The notes: generated by a model not told the origin, from the sequence alone. A stretch of 64,000 bases of DNA from Pararobbsia alpina (GCF_902859895.1 NZ_CADIKM010000012.1:1-64000); one strand, 5' to 3'. Positions 34,708-44,038 are shown, counted from the stretch's first letter. A program made the numbers and translations.

Positions 34708-35805
34708 ATGACCAACCGCCGCGATTTCATCAAGGGCGCAGGGGCCCTTGCACTTGGCAGCGCCTTGCCGTTCCAGTCGGCGTTTGCCGCCAGCAATCTG
34801 ACCGTCGGGGTGATCTACGTCGGCGCGCGCGGCGACTATGGTTATAACCAGGCGCAGGCACAGGCGGCCAATGTGATCAAGAAGCTGCCCAACGTGAAGG
34901 TGATCGAGGAAGAAAATGTGCCGGAGACGGTTGCGGTTCAGAAGACGATGGAAGCCATGATTGAGCAGGATGGGGCGACGCTGATCTTCGCGACCTCATT
35001 CGGCTACTTCGACCCGCATGTGCTCAAGGTGGCCGCGAAATACCCGAAGATCCGCTTTGCACACTGCGGCGGCCTGTGGAAGGCTGGCAATCCGCCGAAT
35101 ATCGCAAGCTACTTCGGCTATATCGACGAATGCCAGTACCTCAATGGCGTGGTCGCGGGCCATATGAGCAAGAGCAAGAAGCTCGGCTTCGTGGCTGCCA
35201 AGCCGATTCCGCAGGTCCTTCGCAATATCAACGCTTTCACACTCGGTGCGCAGTCGGTCGATCCGTCGATCACGACGCATGTGATCTTCACGGGCGACTG
35301 GTCGATGCCCGTCAAAGAGGCTGAGGCGACCAACAGCCTCGTCGATCAGGGGTGCGATGTCCTGACCTGTCACGTGGACGGTCCGAAGGTCGTGATCGAA
35401 ACCGCCGAGAAACGCGGCGCGATGAGCTGCGGCTACCACGCAAGCCAGGCGGCACTCGCACCGAAGGGCTACTTGACGGGAGCCGAATGGGACTGGGCGA
35501 CGCCGTTCAAGGAACTGGTCGTCGATGCGCAGACGGGCAAACCGCAGCCCAACATCATGCGCGGTGGACTGCGGGAAGGCTTCGTGAAGATGTCGCCGTA
35601 CGGTGCGAGCGTCACGGCCGCCGCGAAGACGGACGCGGACGCGATCAAGGCAAAGATGGTCGCTGGACAGTTCGTCATCTTCAAGGGGCCGATGAAGGAC
35701 AACAAGGGCGCCGATGCAATCGCGGCCGGTACGAGCCATTCGCAGACTGACATCACCCTCGAAAGCATGAACTACCTCGTGGCGGGCGTCGTCGGCCAGA
35801 TCTGA
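34708..35805 (+). CDS. BMP-family ABC transporter substrate-binding protein
   Basis: The 365-residue protein has a Tat-type signal (TNRRDFIKGAGALALG, cleavage near AFA at 27), suggesting export after folding. The mature part shows the BMP/PnrA fold: VGVIYVGARGDYGYNQAQAQ, IFATSFGYFDPHVLKVA and YFGYIDECQYLNGVVAG, with GFVAAKPIPQVLRNINAFTLGA. Members bind nucleosides or other small polar ligands. Joined here to a formamidase, the ligand may be a purine, amide or related nitrogen compound, which is inference. It is the first gene of a six-gene operon. Confidence 0.92.
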   Translation: MTNRRDFIKGAGALALGSALPFQSAFAASNLTVGVIYVGARGDYGYNQAQAQAANVIKKLPNVKVIEEENVPETVAVQKTMEAMIEQDGATLIFATSFGYFDPHVLKVAAKYPKIRFAHCGGLWKAGNPPNIASYFGYIDECQYLNGVVAGHMSKSKKLGFVAAKPIPQVLRNINAFTLGAQSVDPSITTHVIFTGDWSMPVKEAEATNSLVDQGCDVLTCHVDGPKVVIETAEKRGAMSCGYHASQAALAPKGYLTGAEWDWATPFKELVVDAQTGKPQPNIMRGGLREGFVKMSPYGASVTAAAKTDADAIKAKMVAGQFVIFKGPMKDNKGADAIAAGTSHSQTDITLESMNYLVAGVVGQI

Positions 35806-35842
35806 CGACGGCTGCTTCCGCCCATTTCCTCAAGGAGCCGCG

Positions 35843-36973
35843 ATGCGCTCTACGGTCTCTTATGGCAGTCCCGCCGCCGCGCGGCTGATCCTCGCGGTGC
35901 TGCCCGCCCTGCCGACGCTGTGCGCGCTGGTCGGCACACTGTTGCTGTTTTCCTTGTTCCTACTGGTGCAGGGACAGCCAGTGCTCGATGCGATCGGCTA
36001 CATCTTCGACGGCGCGTTCGGCTCGTCGTTCGCATGGCAAAGCACCCTGCTGCGTGCGTCGCCGCTGATGCTGACGGCGTTGTGCGTTGCGTTGCCGGCG
36101 CAGGTCGGGCTGATCGTCATCGGCGGCGAAGGTGCGCTCGCGCTCGGCGGGCTGGTCGCGGCCGTGATCGCCGTGCTCGTGCCGCAGGGTACGTCGTGGC
36201 TCATCGCGACGCCTTTGATGGCACTCGGGGGCATGCTCGCGGGCGCGGTATGGATCGGGGCGGTAGGGGCGCTGCGCCAGTGGCGCGGCGTGAACGAGAC
36301 CATCAGCAGCCTGTTGATGTCGTACATCGCCATCGCACTCTTCAAGCATCTTGTCGAAGGGCCGCTGCGCGATCCCACGAGCCTCAACAAACCGTCGACG
36401 CGGGCCGTGCCCGACGCCCTGACGATCGGCTCGATGCCAGGGCTCGAAGTGCACTGGGGACTGCTCTGGGGCGTGCTCGCATGCGTGGCTGCGTGGGTGT
36501 TCGTCAAGCACAGCACCAAAGGCTTTGCGATGCGCGTCGCGGGTGGCAGCAATCGCGCGGCGCGGCTCGTGGGACTGCCGGTCAATCTGCTCGCGTTTTC
36601 CGCCTGCGCGCTCGGTGGGGCGGCGGCCGGACTCGCCGGCATGTTCGAAGTGGCAGCCGTGCAGGGCAGCGCGAACGCGTCGCTGCTCGCGGGCTATGGC
36701 TACGCGGGCATTCTTGTCGCATTTGCGGCGCGTCAGAATCCACTCGCCATCATCGTCTGCGCGCTCATGGTCGGCGGCATCGAGGCAAGCGGCAGCCTGT
36801 TGCAACGCCGGCTTGGTCTTCCCGACGCGACCACGCTCGTCCTGCAGGGTCTGCTGTTCGCGAACCTGCTCGCATGGGAAGCACTCGGCGGCCGCATCAT
36901 GGCATGGCGGGTGAAGCTGCAAGCGGTGGCGCTCGCGGACGCCACCACCCAACTGGAGCAAACCCATGCCTGA
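35843..36973 (+). CDS. ABC transporter permease (BPD_transp_2), first subunit
   Basis: The 376-residue membrane protein has about ten hydrophobic segments from residue 14 on. BPD_transp_2 signatures are GLIVIGGEGALALGGLVAAV, WRGVNETISSLLMSYIAIAL and the EAA-like GGSNRAARLVGLPVNLLAFSA. It pairs with the permease that follows, overlapping its start by 8 bp. AAGGAGCCGCG precedes ATG 35843. It forms half of the inner-membrane pore of the BMP-type importer. Confidence 0.93.
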   Translation: MRSTVSYGSPAAARLILAVLPALPTLCALVGTLLLFSLFLLVQGQPVLDAIGYIFDGAFGSSFAWQSTLLRASPLMLTALCVALPAQVGLIVIGGEGALALGGLVAAVIAVLVPQGTSWLIATPLMALGGMLAGAVWIGAVGALRQWRGVNETISSLLMSYIAIALFKHLVEGPLRDPTSLNKPSTRAVPDALTIGSMPGLEVHWGLLWGVLACVAAWVFVKHSTKGFAMRVAGGSNRAARLVGLPVNLLAFSACALGGAAAGLAGMFEVAAVQGSANASLLAGYGYAGILVAFAARQNPLAIIVCALMVGGIEASGSLLQRRLGLPDATTLVLQGLLFANLLAWEALGGRIMAWRVKLQAVALADATTQLEQTHA

Positions 36974-37892
36974 CATGCACTCGCCCCTGGTCGTTCTGCT
37001 GTTGTCGTTGTTCGCCGGTGCCATCCGCGTCAGCACACCCTACCTCTTCGTCAGTCTCGGCGAATGCCTGACGGAAAAGAGCGGTCGCGTGAACCTCGGA
37101 CTCGAGGGCATCCTCGTGAGCGGGGCGATGAGCGGCTATGCGGCGGCGTATCTGTCCGGCTCGCCCTGGATCGGCGTGATCGTGGCGGGGGGAGCGGGTC
37201 TCGTGCTCGGCTGCCTGCACGGACTCGTCTGCTCGCTGCCGCGCGTGTCCGACATCGCATTCGGGATCGCACTGATGCTGCTCGGCACCGGGCTCGCATT
37301 CTATCTCGGCAAGCCCTTCATCGAACCGCAGGCACCCATGCTGCCGTCCATCGATCTCGGCCGCTGGGCCGCTTCGTCGCAGTTGCATAACGCGCTGCAT
37401 ATCAACCCTCTGTTTGTGATCGGTGTGGTGCTGTCGTTCCTGCTGCAATGGGGGCTGCGCAATACGCGCTGGGGCATGACACTTCGCCTTGTCGGCGAGA
37501 ATGCGGAAAGCGCGCGGGCCATGGGTTATCCATTGACGCGCATTCGCGTCGCGGCCACTGCCGTGGGCGGCATTTTCGCGGGCGTGGGCGGCGCGTATCT
37601 TTCGCTGGTTTATCCGGGCAGCTGGAACGAAGGCCTCTCGAGCGGCCAGGGTCTGATGGCGGTGGCGCTCGTGATATATGCTCGCTGGCAGCCGTTGCGC
37701 TGCCTATGGGCCGCGCTCCTTTTCGGCGCAGCCGGCGCGCTGGGTCCCGCGCTCCAGTCGATCGGCGTGACGAGCGGCTACTACCTGTATAACGCCGCGC
37801 CTTATGTGCTGACGCTCATCATCATGATCATCAACTGCCGCCCCGACCGGACACTGGCCGGCGCACCCGGCGAACTCAGCCTCACGCGTTGA
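36966..37892 (+). CDS. ABC transporter permease (BPD_transp_2), second subunit
   Basis: The 308-residue protein has about eight to nine membrane segments. Markers are VSLGECLTEKSGRVNLGLEGILVSGAM (split by short loops), LPRVSDIAFGIALMLLGTGL and the cytoplasmic coupling region LRLVGENAESARAMGYPLTRI. It starts within the end of the first permease gene. A 147-bp gap with no gene precedes the ATPase, so there may be extra control there. Confidence 0.93.
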   Translation: MPDMHSPLVVLLLSLFAGAIRVSTPYLFVSLGECLTEKSGRVNLGLEGILVSGAMSGYAAAYLSGSPWIGVIVAGGAGLVLGCLHGLVCSLPRVSDIAFGIALMLLGTGLAFYLGKPFIEPQAPMLPSIDLGRWAASSQLHNALHINPLFVIGVVLSFLLQWGLRNTRWGMTLRLVGENAESARAMGYPLTRIRVAATAVGGIFAGVGGAYLSLVYPGSWNEGLSSGQGLMAVALVIYARWQPLRCLWAALLFGAAGALGPALQSIGVTSGYYLYNAAPYVLTLIIMIINCRPDRTLAGAPGELSLTR

Positions 37893-38039
37893 GATGCAGC
37901 TTGAAGACGCTCGAATCATGACCCGATACATGACAGCCTGCGCTGGCGAATCCTGTTCCCTTATCTGGCCACGTATTTGTCCACGCAGTCGCACGCCGCG
38001 TGCCGGCCATACCGCGCTGCTCACTACAGGACGTTCATC

Positions 38040-39665
38040 ATGACAACGGCTCCTCATGGACTTGGCATCGAAGTGGTTGGCGCGAGCAAGAGCTTCGGCG
38101 CGTTCCGCGCGCTCGACGACGTAACGATCAAGGTCCATCCGGGCACGATCCACGCGCTGCTCGGTGAGAACGGCGCGGGCAAGAGCACGCTCGTCAAGGG
38201 GCTCGTGGGGTATGGCGTGCTCGATAGCGGCAACATCGTCGCGAACAACAGGGAAGTGCGGATCGCCTCGCCGCGCGATGCGCAGGCGCTCGGCATCGGC
38301 ATGGTGTATCAGCATTTCACGCTGGCGGCGGGTTTGTCGGTCGAAGAGAATCTGCTGCTCGCGCGTGGCCGGTTGCCGTGGAAGGTCAACTGGAAAAGCG
38401 AACGCGCCGCGCTCGAGGCCTTCATGAAGCGCATGCCGTTTCGTTTGCCGCTCGACGCGCCCGTGGCGGGCCTCGCGGCGGGCGAGAAGCAGAAGCTGGA
38501 GATACTCAAGCAACTCTACCTGCGCCAACGCTTTCTCATCCTCGACGAGCCCACCTCCGTCCTCACGCCGCAGGAGGCCGACGAGGTGCTGGGGCTGATG
38601 CGCGACCTGACATCGCGCGGCGAGCTTACGGTGCTGATGATCACCCACAAGTTCAGGGAAGTGATGGCCTACGCGGACCATGTCACTGTCCTGCGCAAGG
38701 GCCGTCAGGTGGGAACGAGCGCCGTGGCGAATACCCATCGCGACCAGCTCGCAGGGTGGATGATGGGGACGGCCGCGGTACATGAAGGAAGCGCCGTAAG
38801 CGACGCGTCCGTGATCGCCGAGATGAAGGCCGAGCGGCCTGCGCGCCGCCCGCTCGACGCCGACGCGCCGGTGCGGCTGCAGCTGTCGAACATTTCCATC
38901 GTCGACGATCGCGGGCACACGGCCGTGCGCGACGCGTCGCTGGCCGTGCGTTCCGGCGAGATACTGGGGCTCGCCGGTGTCTCCGGCAATGGCCAGAAGG
39001 AGCTGATCGAGGCGCTCGTCGGCCAGCGTCGTGTGCATGAAGGGCAGATGCAGGTGCTGGGCGAAACCTATCATGCGACACGCGAAGAAATGACGCGCCT
39101 GCGCGTTTTCGCGCTTCCCGAAGAACCGTTACGCAATGCATGCGTGGCCAGCATGAGCGTCGCGGAAAATCTTGCGCTGCGCGACTTCGATCGTGCACCG
39201 CTTCGCCGTGGTGGCTGGTGGCTCGACCGCCGTGCGATGCACGATCGCGCAGCCCGGCTGATCGTCGATTTCAATGTCAGACCGCCACTTCCGGAGCGGG
39301 CCATCGGCACGCTGTCCGGCGGCAACGTGCAGCGCGCCGTGCTGGCGCGCGAACTGGGCCAGGAAGTGGATGTGCTGATCGTCGCGAACCCGGTGTTCGG
39401 CCTCGACTTCGCATCCGTCGCGGACATTCATGCACGCATTCTCGCGGCACGCGACGCCGGGGCCGCCGTGCTCCTCGTCAGTGAAGACCTCGACGAGCTG
39501 CTCGAGCTCGCGGACCGCATCGCGGTGATCGCCGAAGGCCGGCTCGTGTTCGAGACCTCGGCGGACGCCGCCGATCGCGCGCTGCTCGGCCGGCACATGG
39601 CCGGCCACACCGAAGAGATCGAAGTACAACCTCCAATTCTGGAACCTTTGCACGCAGGAGTCTGA
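38040..39665 (+). CDS. ABC transporter ATPase with two nucleotide-binding domains
   Basis: I took ATG 38040 (AGGA about 10 bases upstream), giving 541 residues; the frame is open to 37977. The first domain has Walker A GENGAGKST (about 42-50), signature LAAGEKQKLEILKQL and Walker B FLILDEPTS. The second has a degenerate Walker A, GVSGNGQKEL (about 311-320), signature LSGGNVQRAV, and VLIVANPVFGLD where Walker B would be. LIVANP replaces the more usual LIAEQP-like stretch. Two-domain ATPases like this serve BMP-type and sugar importers. It ends 3 bp before the formamidase gene. Confidence 0.94.
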   Translation: MTTAPHGLGIEVVGASKSFGAFRALDDVTIKVHPGTIHALLGENGAGKSTLVKGLVGYGVLDSGNIVANNREVRIASPRDAQALGIGMVYQHFTLAAGLSVEENLLLARGRLPWKVNWKSERAALEAFMKRMPFRLPLDAPVAGLAAGEKQKLEILKQLYLRQRFLILDEPTSVLTPQEADEVLGLMRDLTSRGELTVLMITHKFREVMAYADHVTVLRKGRQVGTSAVANTHRDQLAGWMMGTAAVHEGSAVSDASVIAEMKAERPARRPLDADAPVRLQLSNISIVDDRGHTAVRDASLAVRSGEILGLAGVSGNGQKELIEALVGQRRVHEGQMQVLGETYHATREEMTRLRVFALPEEPLRNACVASMSVAENLALRDFDRAPLRRGGWWLDRRAMHDRAARLIVDFNVRPPLPERAIGTLSGGNVQRAVLARELGQEVDVLIVANPVFGLDFASVADIHARILAARDAGAAVLLVSEDLDELLELADRIAVIAEGRLVFETSADAADRALLGRHMAGHTEEIEVQPPILEPLHAGV

Positions 39666-39668
39666 AGG

Positions 39669-40667
39669 ATGAGTTCAAGTGGATTTGGCGGACTGAACAA
39701 GTCGCCTAGCGGTATCGTGATAGGGCTTGTCCAGTTGCAGAACCCCGTTGTGGAGACGCCGGCGCAGCTCGCCGCGCAGACGCAGCGGATCGTCGAGCTG
39801 GTCGGCAAGGCGAGGCGCAACAATCCCGCGACGGACCTGGTGGTCTTTCCGGAATATGCATTGCACGGCCTGTCGATGTGTACCGACGACGCGATCATGT
39901 GCAGCCTCGATGGACCCGAAGTCGCGGCCTTCAAGGCCGCGTGCGTCGAGCATCGCATCTGGGGCTGCTTCTCGATCATGGAGCGCAATCCCGGGGGCAA
40001 TCCGTACAACAGCGGTCTCATCATCGACGACAAGGGTGAGATCCAGCTCTTCTATCGCAAGCTGCACCCGTGGGTGCCGGTCGAACCGTGGGAGCCCGGT
40101 AATATCGGCGTGCCTGTCTGCACGGGGCCGAAGGGGGCCGTGCTGTCGCTGATCATCTGTCACGACGGCATGTTTCCCGAGATGGCGCGCGAAGCCGCAT
40201 ACAAGGGTGCGGAGATCATCATCCGCACGGCCGGTTACACCGCGCCGATCCGTCACGCTTGGCGCATCACGAATCAGTCGAATGCGTTTCAGAATCTCGC
40301 GCAGACCGCGAGTGTCTGTCTGTGCGGCAGCGACGGCACCTTCGATTCGATGGGCGAAGGCATGTTCTGCGACTTCGACGGGACCATCATGGTCGAGGGC
40401 AGTCATCGTCCGGATGAAATCATCACGTGCGAGATGCGTCCCGACCTGGTCCGGGAAGCACGGATTCACTGGGGCGTCGAGAACAACATCTACCAGTTCG
40501 GGCACCGCGGATATGTGGCGGTCAAGGGTGGTGCGATGGACTGCCCGTACACCTTCATGCAGGACATGGTGCGCGGTGCCTACCGGTTGCCATGGGAGAG
40601 CGAAGTACGCGTCACGGATGGGACCTCGTGCGGGTTTCCTGCGCCTGAACGGACCTATGAAGGCTGA
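39669..40667 (+). CDS. amiF: Formamidase AmiF (nitrilase superfamily)
   Basis: The 332-residue protein matches formamidases (formamide to formate and ammonia) from end to end. The catalytic triad is Glu62 (FPEYALHG), Lys131 (FYRKLHPW) and Cys164 (IICHDGMFPE). Other shared blocks are WGCFSIMERNP, PVEPWEPGNIGVPVC, REAAYKGAEIIIR and WGVENNIYQFGHRGYVA. It resembles Helicobacter AmiF closely in the regions I can recall. The enzyme is cytoplasmic and would release ammonia from an imported or internally produced amide. It lies between the transporter ATPase and a GntR regulator, 3 bp from each. Confidence 0.9.
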   Translation: MSSSGFGGLNKSPSGIVIGLVQLQNPVVETPAQLAAQTQRIVELVGKARRNNPATDLVVFPEYALHGLSMCTDDAIMCSLDGPEVAAFKAACVEHRIWGCFSIMERNPGGNPYNSGLIIDDKGEIQLFYRKLHPWVPVEPWEPGNIGVPVCTGPKGAVLSLIICHDGMFPEMAREAAYKGAEIIIRTAGYTAPIRHAWRITNQSNAFQNLAQTASVCLCGSDGTFDSMGEGMFCDFDGTIMVEGSHRPDEIITCEMRPDLVREARIHWGVENNIYQFGHRGYVAVKGGAMDCPYTFMQDMVRGAYRLPWESEVRVTDGTSCGFPAPERTYEG

Positions 40668-40670
40668 GCG

Positions 40671-41414
40671 ATGACGGGGCTACGCCGCGCGAAGCCGCCG
40701 GCGGATCCGGATACCGTCGCGAAGGCGACGAACGCCGCCAATCCGCTTGCGGAGCAGGTGTACCAGCGGCTCAAGCAGGACATCTTCAACTTTAGTCTTT
40801 TCCCAGGAGATCGCTTTTCGGAAAACGACATCGCCCAGCACTACGGTGTGTCGCGCACACCTATGCGCGATGGGCTGTTCCGTCTGCTGCGCGAAGGCTA
40901 CCTCGAGGTGGGCTTCAGGCGCGGCTGGAAAGTCTCGGCCATCAACTTCGATCAGTTGGACCAGCTGTACGATCTGCGCATCGTGCTCGAGGTGGCGGCC
41001 ATCGAACGGCTGGCCAGCAGTGCCGCGAAGCACGATGCCATCGATGCGCTGAAAGCCGTCTGGTGCGTGGCGCCCGAACTGCGGGAAAGCGATCCCCTGA
41101 CGATGTTCGAGATGGACGAGGACTTTCACCGCTCGCTGGTGGCCGCAACGGGCAATGCCGAGATGCTGCGCGTGCATAACGAGGTGACTGAGCGCATCCG
41201 CATCGTACGCCGACTGGATTTTTTCAAGCCGCATCGCACCAGCGCGACCTATGATGAGCATTCCACCATGCTCAACCTGCTCGAGCAAGGCAAGCTTGCC
41301 AAAGCCACCATCCTGCTGCGCGCTCATGTCACCTGGAGCAAACAGGAAGTGCGCAAGATCACCGTTTCGGTGCTTGCGGCCGCACGCGACAGCAAGCTGC
41401 CGTTCGTCAACTGA
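40671..41414 (+). CDS. GntR-family regulator with FCD domain
   Basis: The 247-residue protein has an N-terminal winged helix-turn-helix (about 22-95: LAEQVYQRLKQDIFNFSLFP, ENDIAQHYGVSRTPMRDGLF). An FCD ligand domain (about 105-235) includes DQLYDLRIVLEVAAIERLA and EDFHRSLVAATGNAEML. The His in FHRSL and later His residues fit the metal-binding pocket of FCD proteins. As last gene of the transporter/formamidase operon it is the likely local repressor, perhaps acting at 34573-34584. Confidence 0.93.
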   Translation: MTGLRRAKPPADPDTVAKATNAANPLAEQVYQRLKQDIFNFSLFPGDRFSENDIAQHYGVSRTPMRDGLFRLLREGYLEVGFRRGWKVSAINFDQLDQLYDLRIVLEVAAIERLASSAAKHDAIDALKAVWCVAPELRESDPLTMFEMDEDFHRSLVAATGNAEMLRVHNEVTERIRIVRRLDFFKPHRTSATYDEHSTMLNLLEQGKLAKATILLRAHVTWSKQEVRKITVSVLAAARDSKLPFVN

Positions 41415-41421
41415 ATTCGGG

Positions 41422-41465
41422 CGCACTGGGTGACGAGGCGTAGGCGCGTCTCGTCACCCAGTGCG
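41422..41465 (+). terminator. Long perfect hairpin ending the BMP/formamidase operon
   Basis: The 16-bp arms CGCACTGGGTGACGAG (41422-41437) and CTCGTCACCCAGTGCG (41450-41465) are perfect complements around 12 bases, and the stem can extend by three more pairs including one G-U. It begins 8 bp after the GntR stop. There is no T-run, so it may stop transcription with Rho, protect the mRNA end, or be an operator. Confidence 0.6.
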
Positions 41466-41585
41466 GCGAAAATCAGCGCGAAATTGTGCAGTGTCGAGAT
41501 CCGTCGATGAGTTCATATGCAGCCCCCTGCTTGCATATTGAGAGGGGATGATCGAAACGCAACTGTCTCTGAAAAGCGAGCAATC

Positions 41586-42923
41586 CTACTTGACGGGCGT
41601 GGTGTTGCCGTTGCGGCCGAAACTGAAGATGTGATCGATCAGCATATCAACCAATCGGAAGAAGCCTTCGGAACCATACCCTGCAAGGAACGCGACACCA
41701 GAGGCTGTGATCGTGAGCGTACTCGCCGCGCCGGAGCTGATGCTCTGTGCCACCGAAGTCGGACTGAAGAACAGACCGACCGCGACACCAGCCATCAAAC
41801 CCAGGGGAAGACGCACAAATGCGAGCGCTTCATCCCGCGGCGCCAAGACACAATCTCTAATCTTGTCTCCAACGGATCGAATCATGGATGCGGCCGTACC
41901 CACCAGGCCAAACAAGATCGGTAGCACATAGTTCGAGTAAGTAGACAAAACCAAAGTAATCGACTGAATATCCTCCTGCGCGGCATAGGCGTCCGGCTCC
42001 GCATCGTTGCTACGGTCCGACTGTCCACTTGAGGTTGCGCCCTCGGGTCTCCTTCGGCAACCCAGTCTTTCACGCCCGACCTCGGAAGGGAACGGAAGCA
42101 TCAGCAGGCTTGATGGAAGGTGTGTAGCAAACGTGCAGGCATCAGCGATCGTTTTTGCGTACCGGGCCTGAACGTAGGACCACTCATTGCACAGGAGAGC
42201 CACTTCGTTGCTTTGCGCGGCGATCTCGTCTCGGCATCGTTTTTCCGCGCTCAACTGGCTCTGGGGGCGTGACTGCAACGCAGCGTCCTGCACGTTGACC
42301 TCTGCGTAGATCTTTGCTGTCACGTCGGCGTCACGCTTCCGATCATCCTCAAAACGCGCAGTAACCTGAACACCATATGCGACCATCCACAATAGCGCAG
42401 CGGCAATAAAAGTTAAAAAGACGCTGCCACCCGTCATGCGCTTGTGTAATGTCCGAAAACGTCTCGCGCTTAGATATAGCCCTGGATAGGCCTCTCGCGC
42501 AATCGAAATCCGAGTTTGACGTTTGCCATCCTCCGTTTTAAGTTCGCGTTTGCCTATGTTGGGAAACATCAAAGAGCCTGCGGGCTCGATGAAGCAATAG
42601 GTGTAAGCAATGGTCATGCCTCGCGCCGGATACGCAAGCGAACTGAGCTTGTCCTTGACTAATAGGAGAAGTGCTGCGTCAGCCGCTCGATTCAGAGGAA
42701 GGGGATCCGGAGGATATCCGAGCTTGCAGATGTGCAGGACTGCATCAAACGTGCTTAACACTTCGTCCGTTGATCCCTTGGATATCTTCAGATCCAAGCC
42801 ACCAATATGCACCTCCGGTCGACCGGAGATGAAATCAAGCAGTAGGTAGACCTCGTTCAACTCCCGCTTATAAATAAGCTCGTCGAACGAATTTGAATCT
42901 TCAGTTTTGGTAGAAGTATCCAT
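41586..42923 (-). CDS. Orphan multi-pass membrane protein, unrecognised
   Basis: I do not recognise the family. The 445-residue protein has a soluble N-terminal part (about 1-165), a first membrane helix near 167-187 (VFLTFIAAALLWMVAYGVQV) and a polar region with four Cys and a Ser/Arg-rich stretch (about 190-320). Three further hydrophobic segments lie near 328-345, 367-385 and 398-425 (ITASGVAFLAGYGSEGFFRLV). Base and codon use (more AT-ending codons, AGA, ATA) differ from the flanking operons, suggesting transfer. A 57-codon ORF lies just upstream on the same strand. Confidence 0.75.
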   Translation of the reverse strand: MDTSTKTEDSNSFDELIYKRELNEVYLLLDFISGRPEVHIGGLDLKISKGSTDEVLSTFDAVLHICKLGYPPDPLPLNRAADAALLLLVKDKLSSLAYPARGMTIAYTYCFIEPAGSLMFPNIGKRELKTEDGKRQTRISIAREAYPGLYLSARRFRTLHKRMTGGSVFLTFIAAALLWMVAYGVQVTARFEDDRKRDADVTAKIYAEVNVQDAALQSRPQSQLSAEKRCRDEIAAQSNEVALLCNEWSYVQARYAKTIADACTFATHLPSSLLMLPFPSEVGRERLGCRRRPEGATSSGQSDRSNDAEPDAYAAQEDIQSITLVLSTYSNYVLPILFGLVGTAASMIRSVGDKIRDCVLAPRDEALAFVRLPLGLMAGVAVGLFFSPTSVAQSISSGAASTLTITASGVAFLAGYGSEGFFRLVDMLIDHIFSFGRNGNTTPVK

Positions 42924-42980
42924 GGTTCGCTTACCTCTTCGTGAGAGTATTCACGTGCGGGCTCACGTGGCGTTCTCCGC

Positions 42981-43154
42981 TTAGGTCACGGAGACGTTGC
43001 TGTAAGCGTCAACATCGGCAACGACATCGAAGTCTTTGGATTCCTCTATACGGAGAAGCCGCTCGCACTCGACAAGTAGTCGAAGTTTCATTTCCCTCAG
43101 GTCCGATGCATCGTCCAGTGTTCTATCCGGCAATTCGCGGCGCATCGTTGCCAT
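42981..43154 (-). CDS. Possible 57-residue protein upstream of the orphan membrane protein
   Basis: ATG 43154 opens a short frame reading MATMRRELPDRTLDDASDLR and ending with DFDVVADVDAYSNVSVT, stop TAA at 42981-42983. The composition (acidic and leucine-rich, helical) is protein-like rather than shadow-like, and codon use resembles the orphan membrane gene 57 bp downstream. No clear ribosome site is visible and I recognise no family. The frame is open further upstream, so the start is uncertain. Confidence 0.4.
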   Translation of the reverse strand: MATMRRELPDRTLDDASDLREMKLRLLVECERLLRIEESKDFDVVADVDAYSNVSVT

Positions 43155-43359
43155 TCCGTCGGTCAGAATTGCGATCCGTACGGCTTGAGTTCGCAGCGCA
43201 GCATAACTTTGGACTGGCGGCGTTTTCCCCCGGTCCGTTGACGAAGGGAGCTATGCCTGACGGCGCCCGAGCAACGCTTAACTTGCCTTTTCGTGCATGG
43301 CAAGCGTGCTGCGACGAATCTTGGGGCACGCATGCATCGCGGCGCCGCTTGAAGCCGTG

Positions 43360-43992
43360 TCAGTGCAACTGCGCGTAGACCTTCTTGAAAAGCTCGAACC
43401 GATCCATAACGCCCATGGTGCCGCCGTTGATACGCCGAGTGATCTCAGTGAAATCCGTGAGATCGTTGTCGTCGGTGCGGTCATCCGCAAGCTCGTTCAA
43501 GCCGCGCGTCTGCCAGAACCAGGCGGCACTCATGGCTGCGGCTTGTGGCTGAAGCAGCAAATCGGGCTTATTTGTCAGATCGATTCCGATTGCGTTGGCC
43601 GCCGCCGAATAGTTGCTGCGCCCGGTTAGCTGAATGAGTCCCCTTCCGCGATAGCGGTAACCATCGCCGCTTTGCGCGTTACCGTTACCCATGCGATCTG
43701 CATAAACCAGATCGGCAAGCTTCTCGGGGTTGTTGACATAGGCGGACGCAACGTCCACGTTCGGAAAGCGCTTCGGCCACACCTTCACGAGTCTTGCAGC
43801 GGTCGAATACTGGAGATTTTCCTCCAGCTGATTGTATTGGCCGGACTCGTATCCTGTTTGCGCGAGGAAGCTCGCTACCCGGTCGACGGAGTTGATAGAG
43901 TACTTCTGCAATGCCGGGTTGAGCGCCGCCGCCCAGGCGTCCGGGTCCTTGCACTTGGGAAAGACGCTGTGGAGCAAGTCGGCGTTTAGCAT
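43360..43992 (-). CDS. GH19 glycoside hydrolase (chitinase / endolysin type)
   Basis: ATG 43992 with GGGGA upstream gives 210 residues without a signal peptide. The GH19 core has VASFLAQTGYESGQYNQLEE (first catalytic Glu in YESG, second in the EE that follows), LQYSTAARLVKVWPKRFP, YRYRGRGLIQLTGRSNY and AAWFWQTRGLNELAD. Bacterial GH19 proteins of this size are commonly phage-type lysins that cut peptidoglycan, less often chitinases. No phage structural genes or holin are visible nearby, so this may be a stray lysin or an effector-like enzyme. Confidence 0.88.
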   Translation of the reverse strand: MLNADLLHSVFPKCKDPDAWAAALNPALQKYSINSVDRVASFLAQTGYESGQYNQLEENLQYSTAARLVKVWPKRFPNVDVASAYVNNPEKLADLVYADRMGNGNAQSGDGYRYRGRGLIQLTGRSNYSAAANAIGIDLTNKPDLLLQPQAAAMSAAWFWQTRGLNELADDRTDDNDLTDFTEITRRINGGTMGVMDRFELFKKVYAQLH

Positions 43993-44038
43993 GGTTCCCC
44001 ACTCGATCAGGAGGTTTGTATAGTGCGCCACTCGATCG

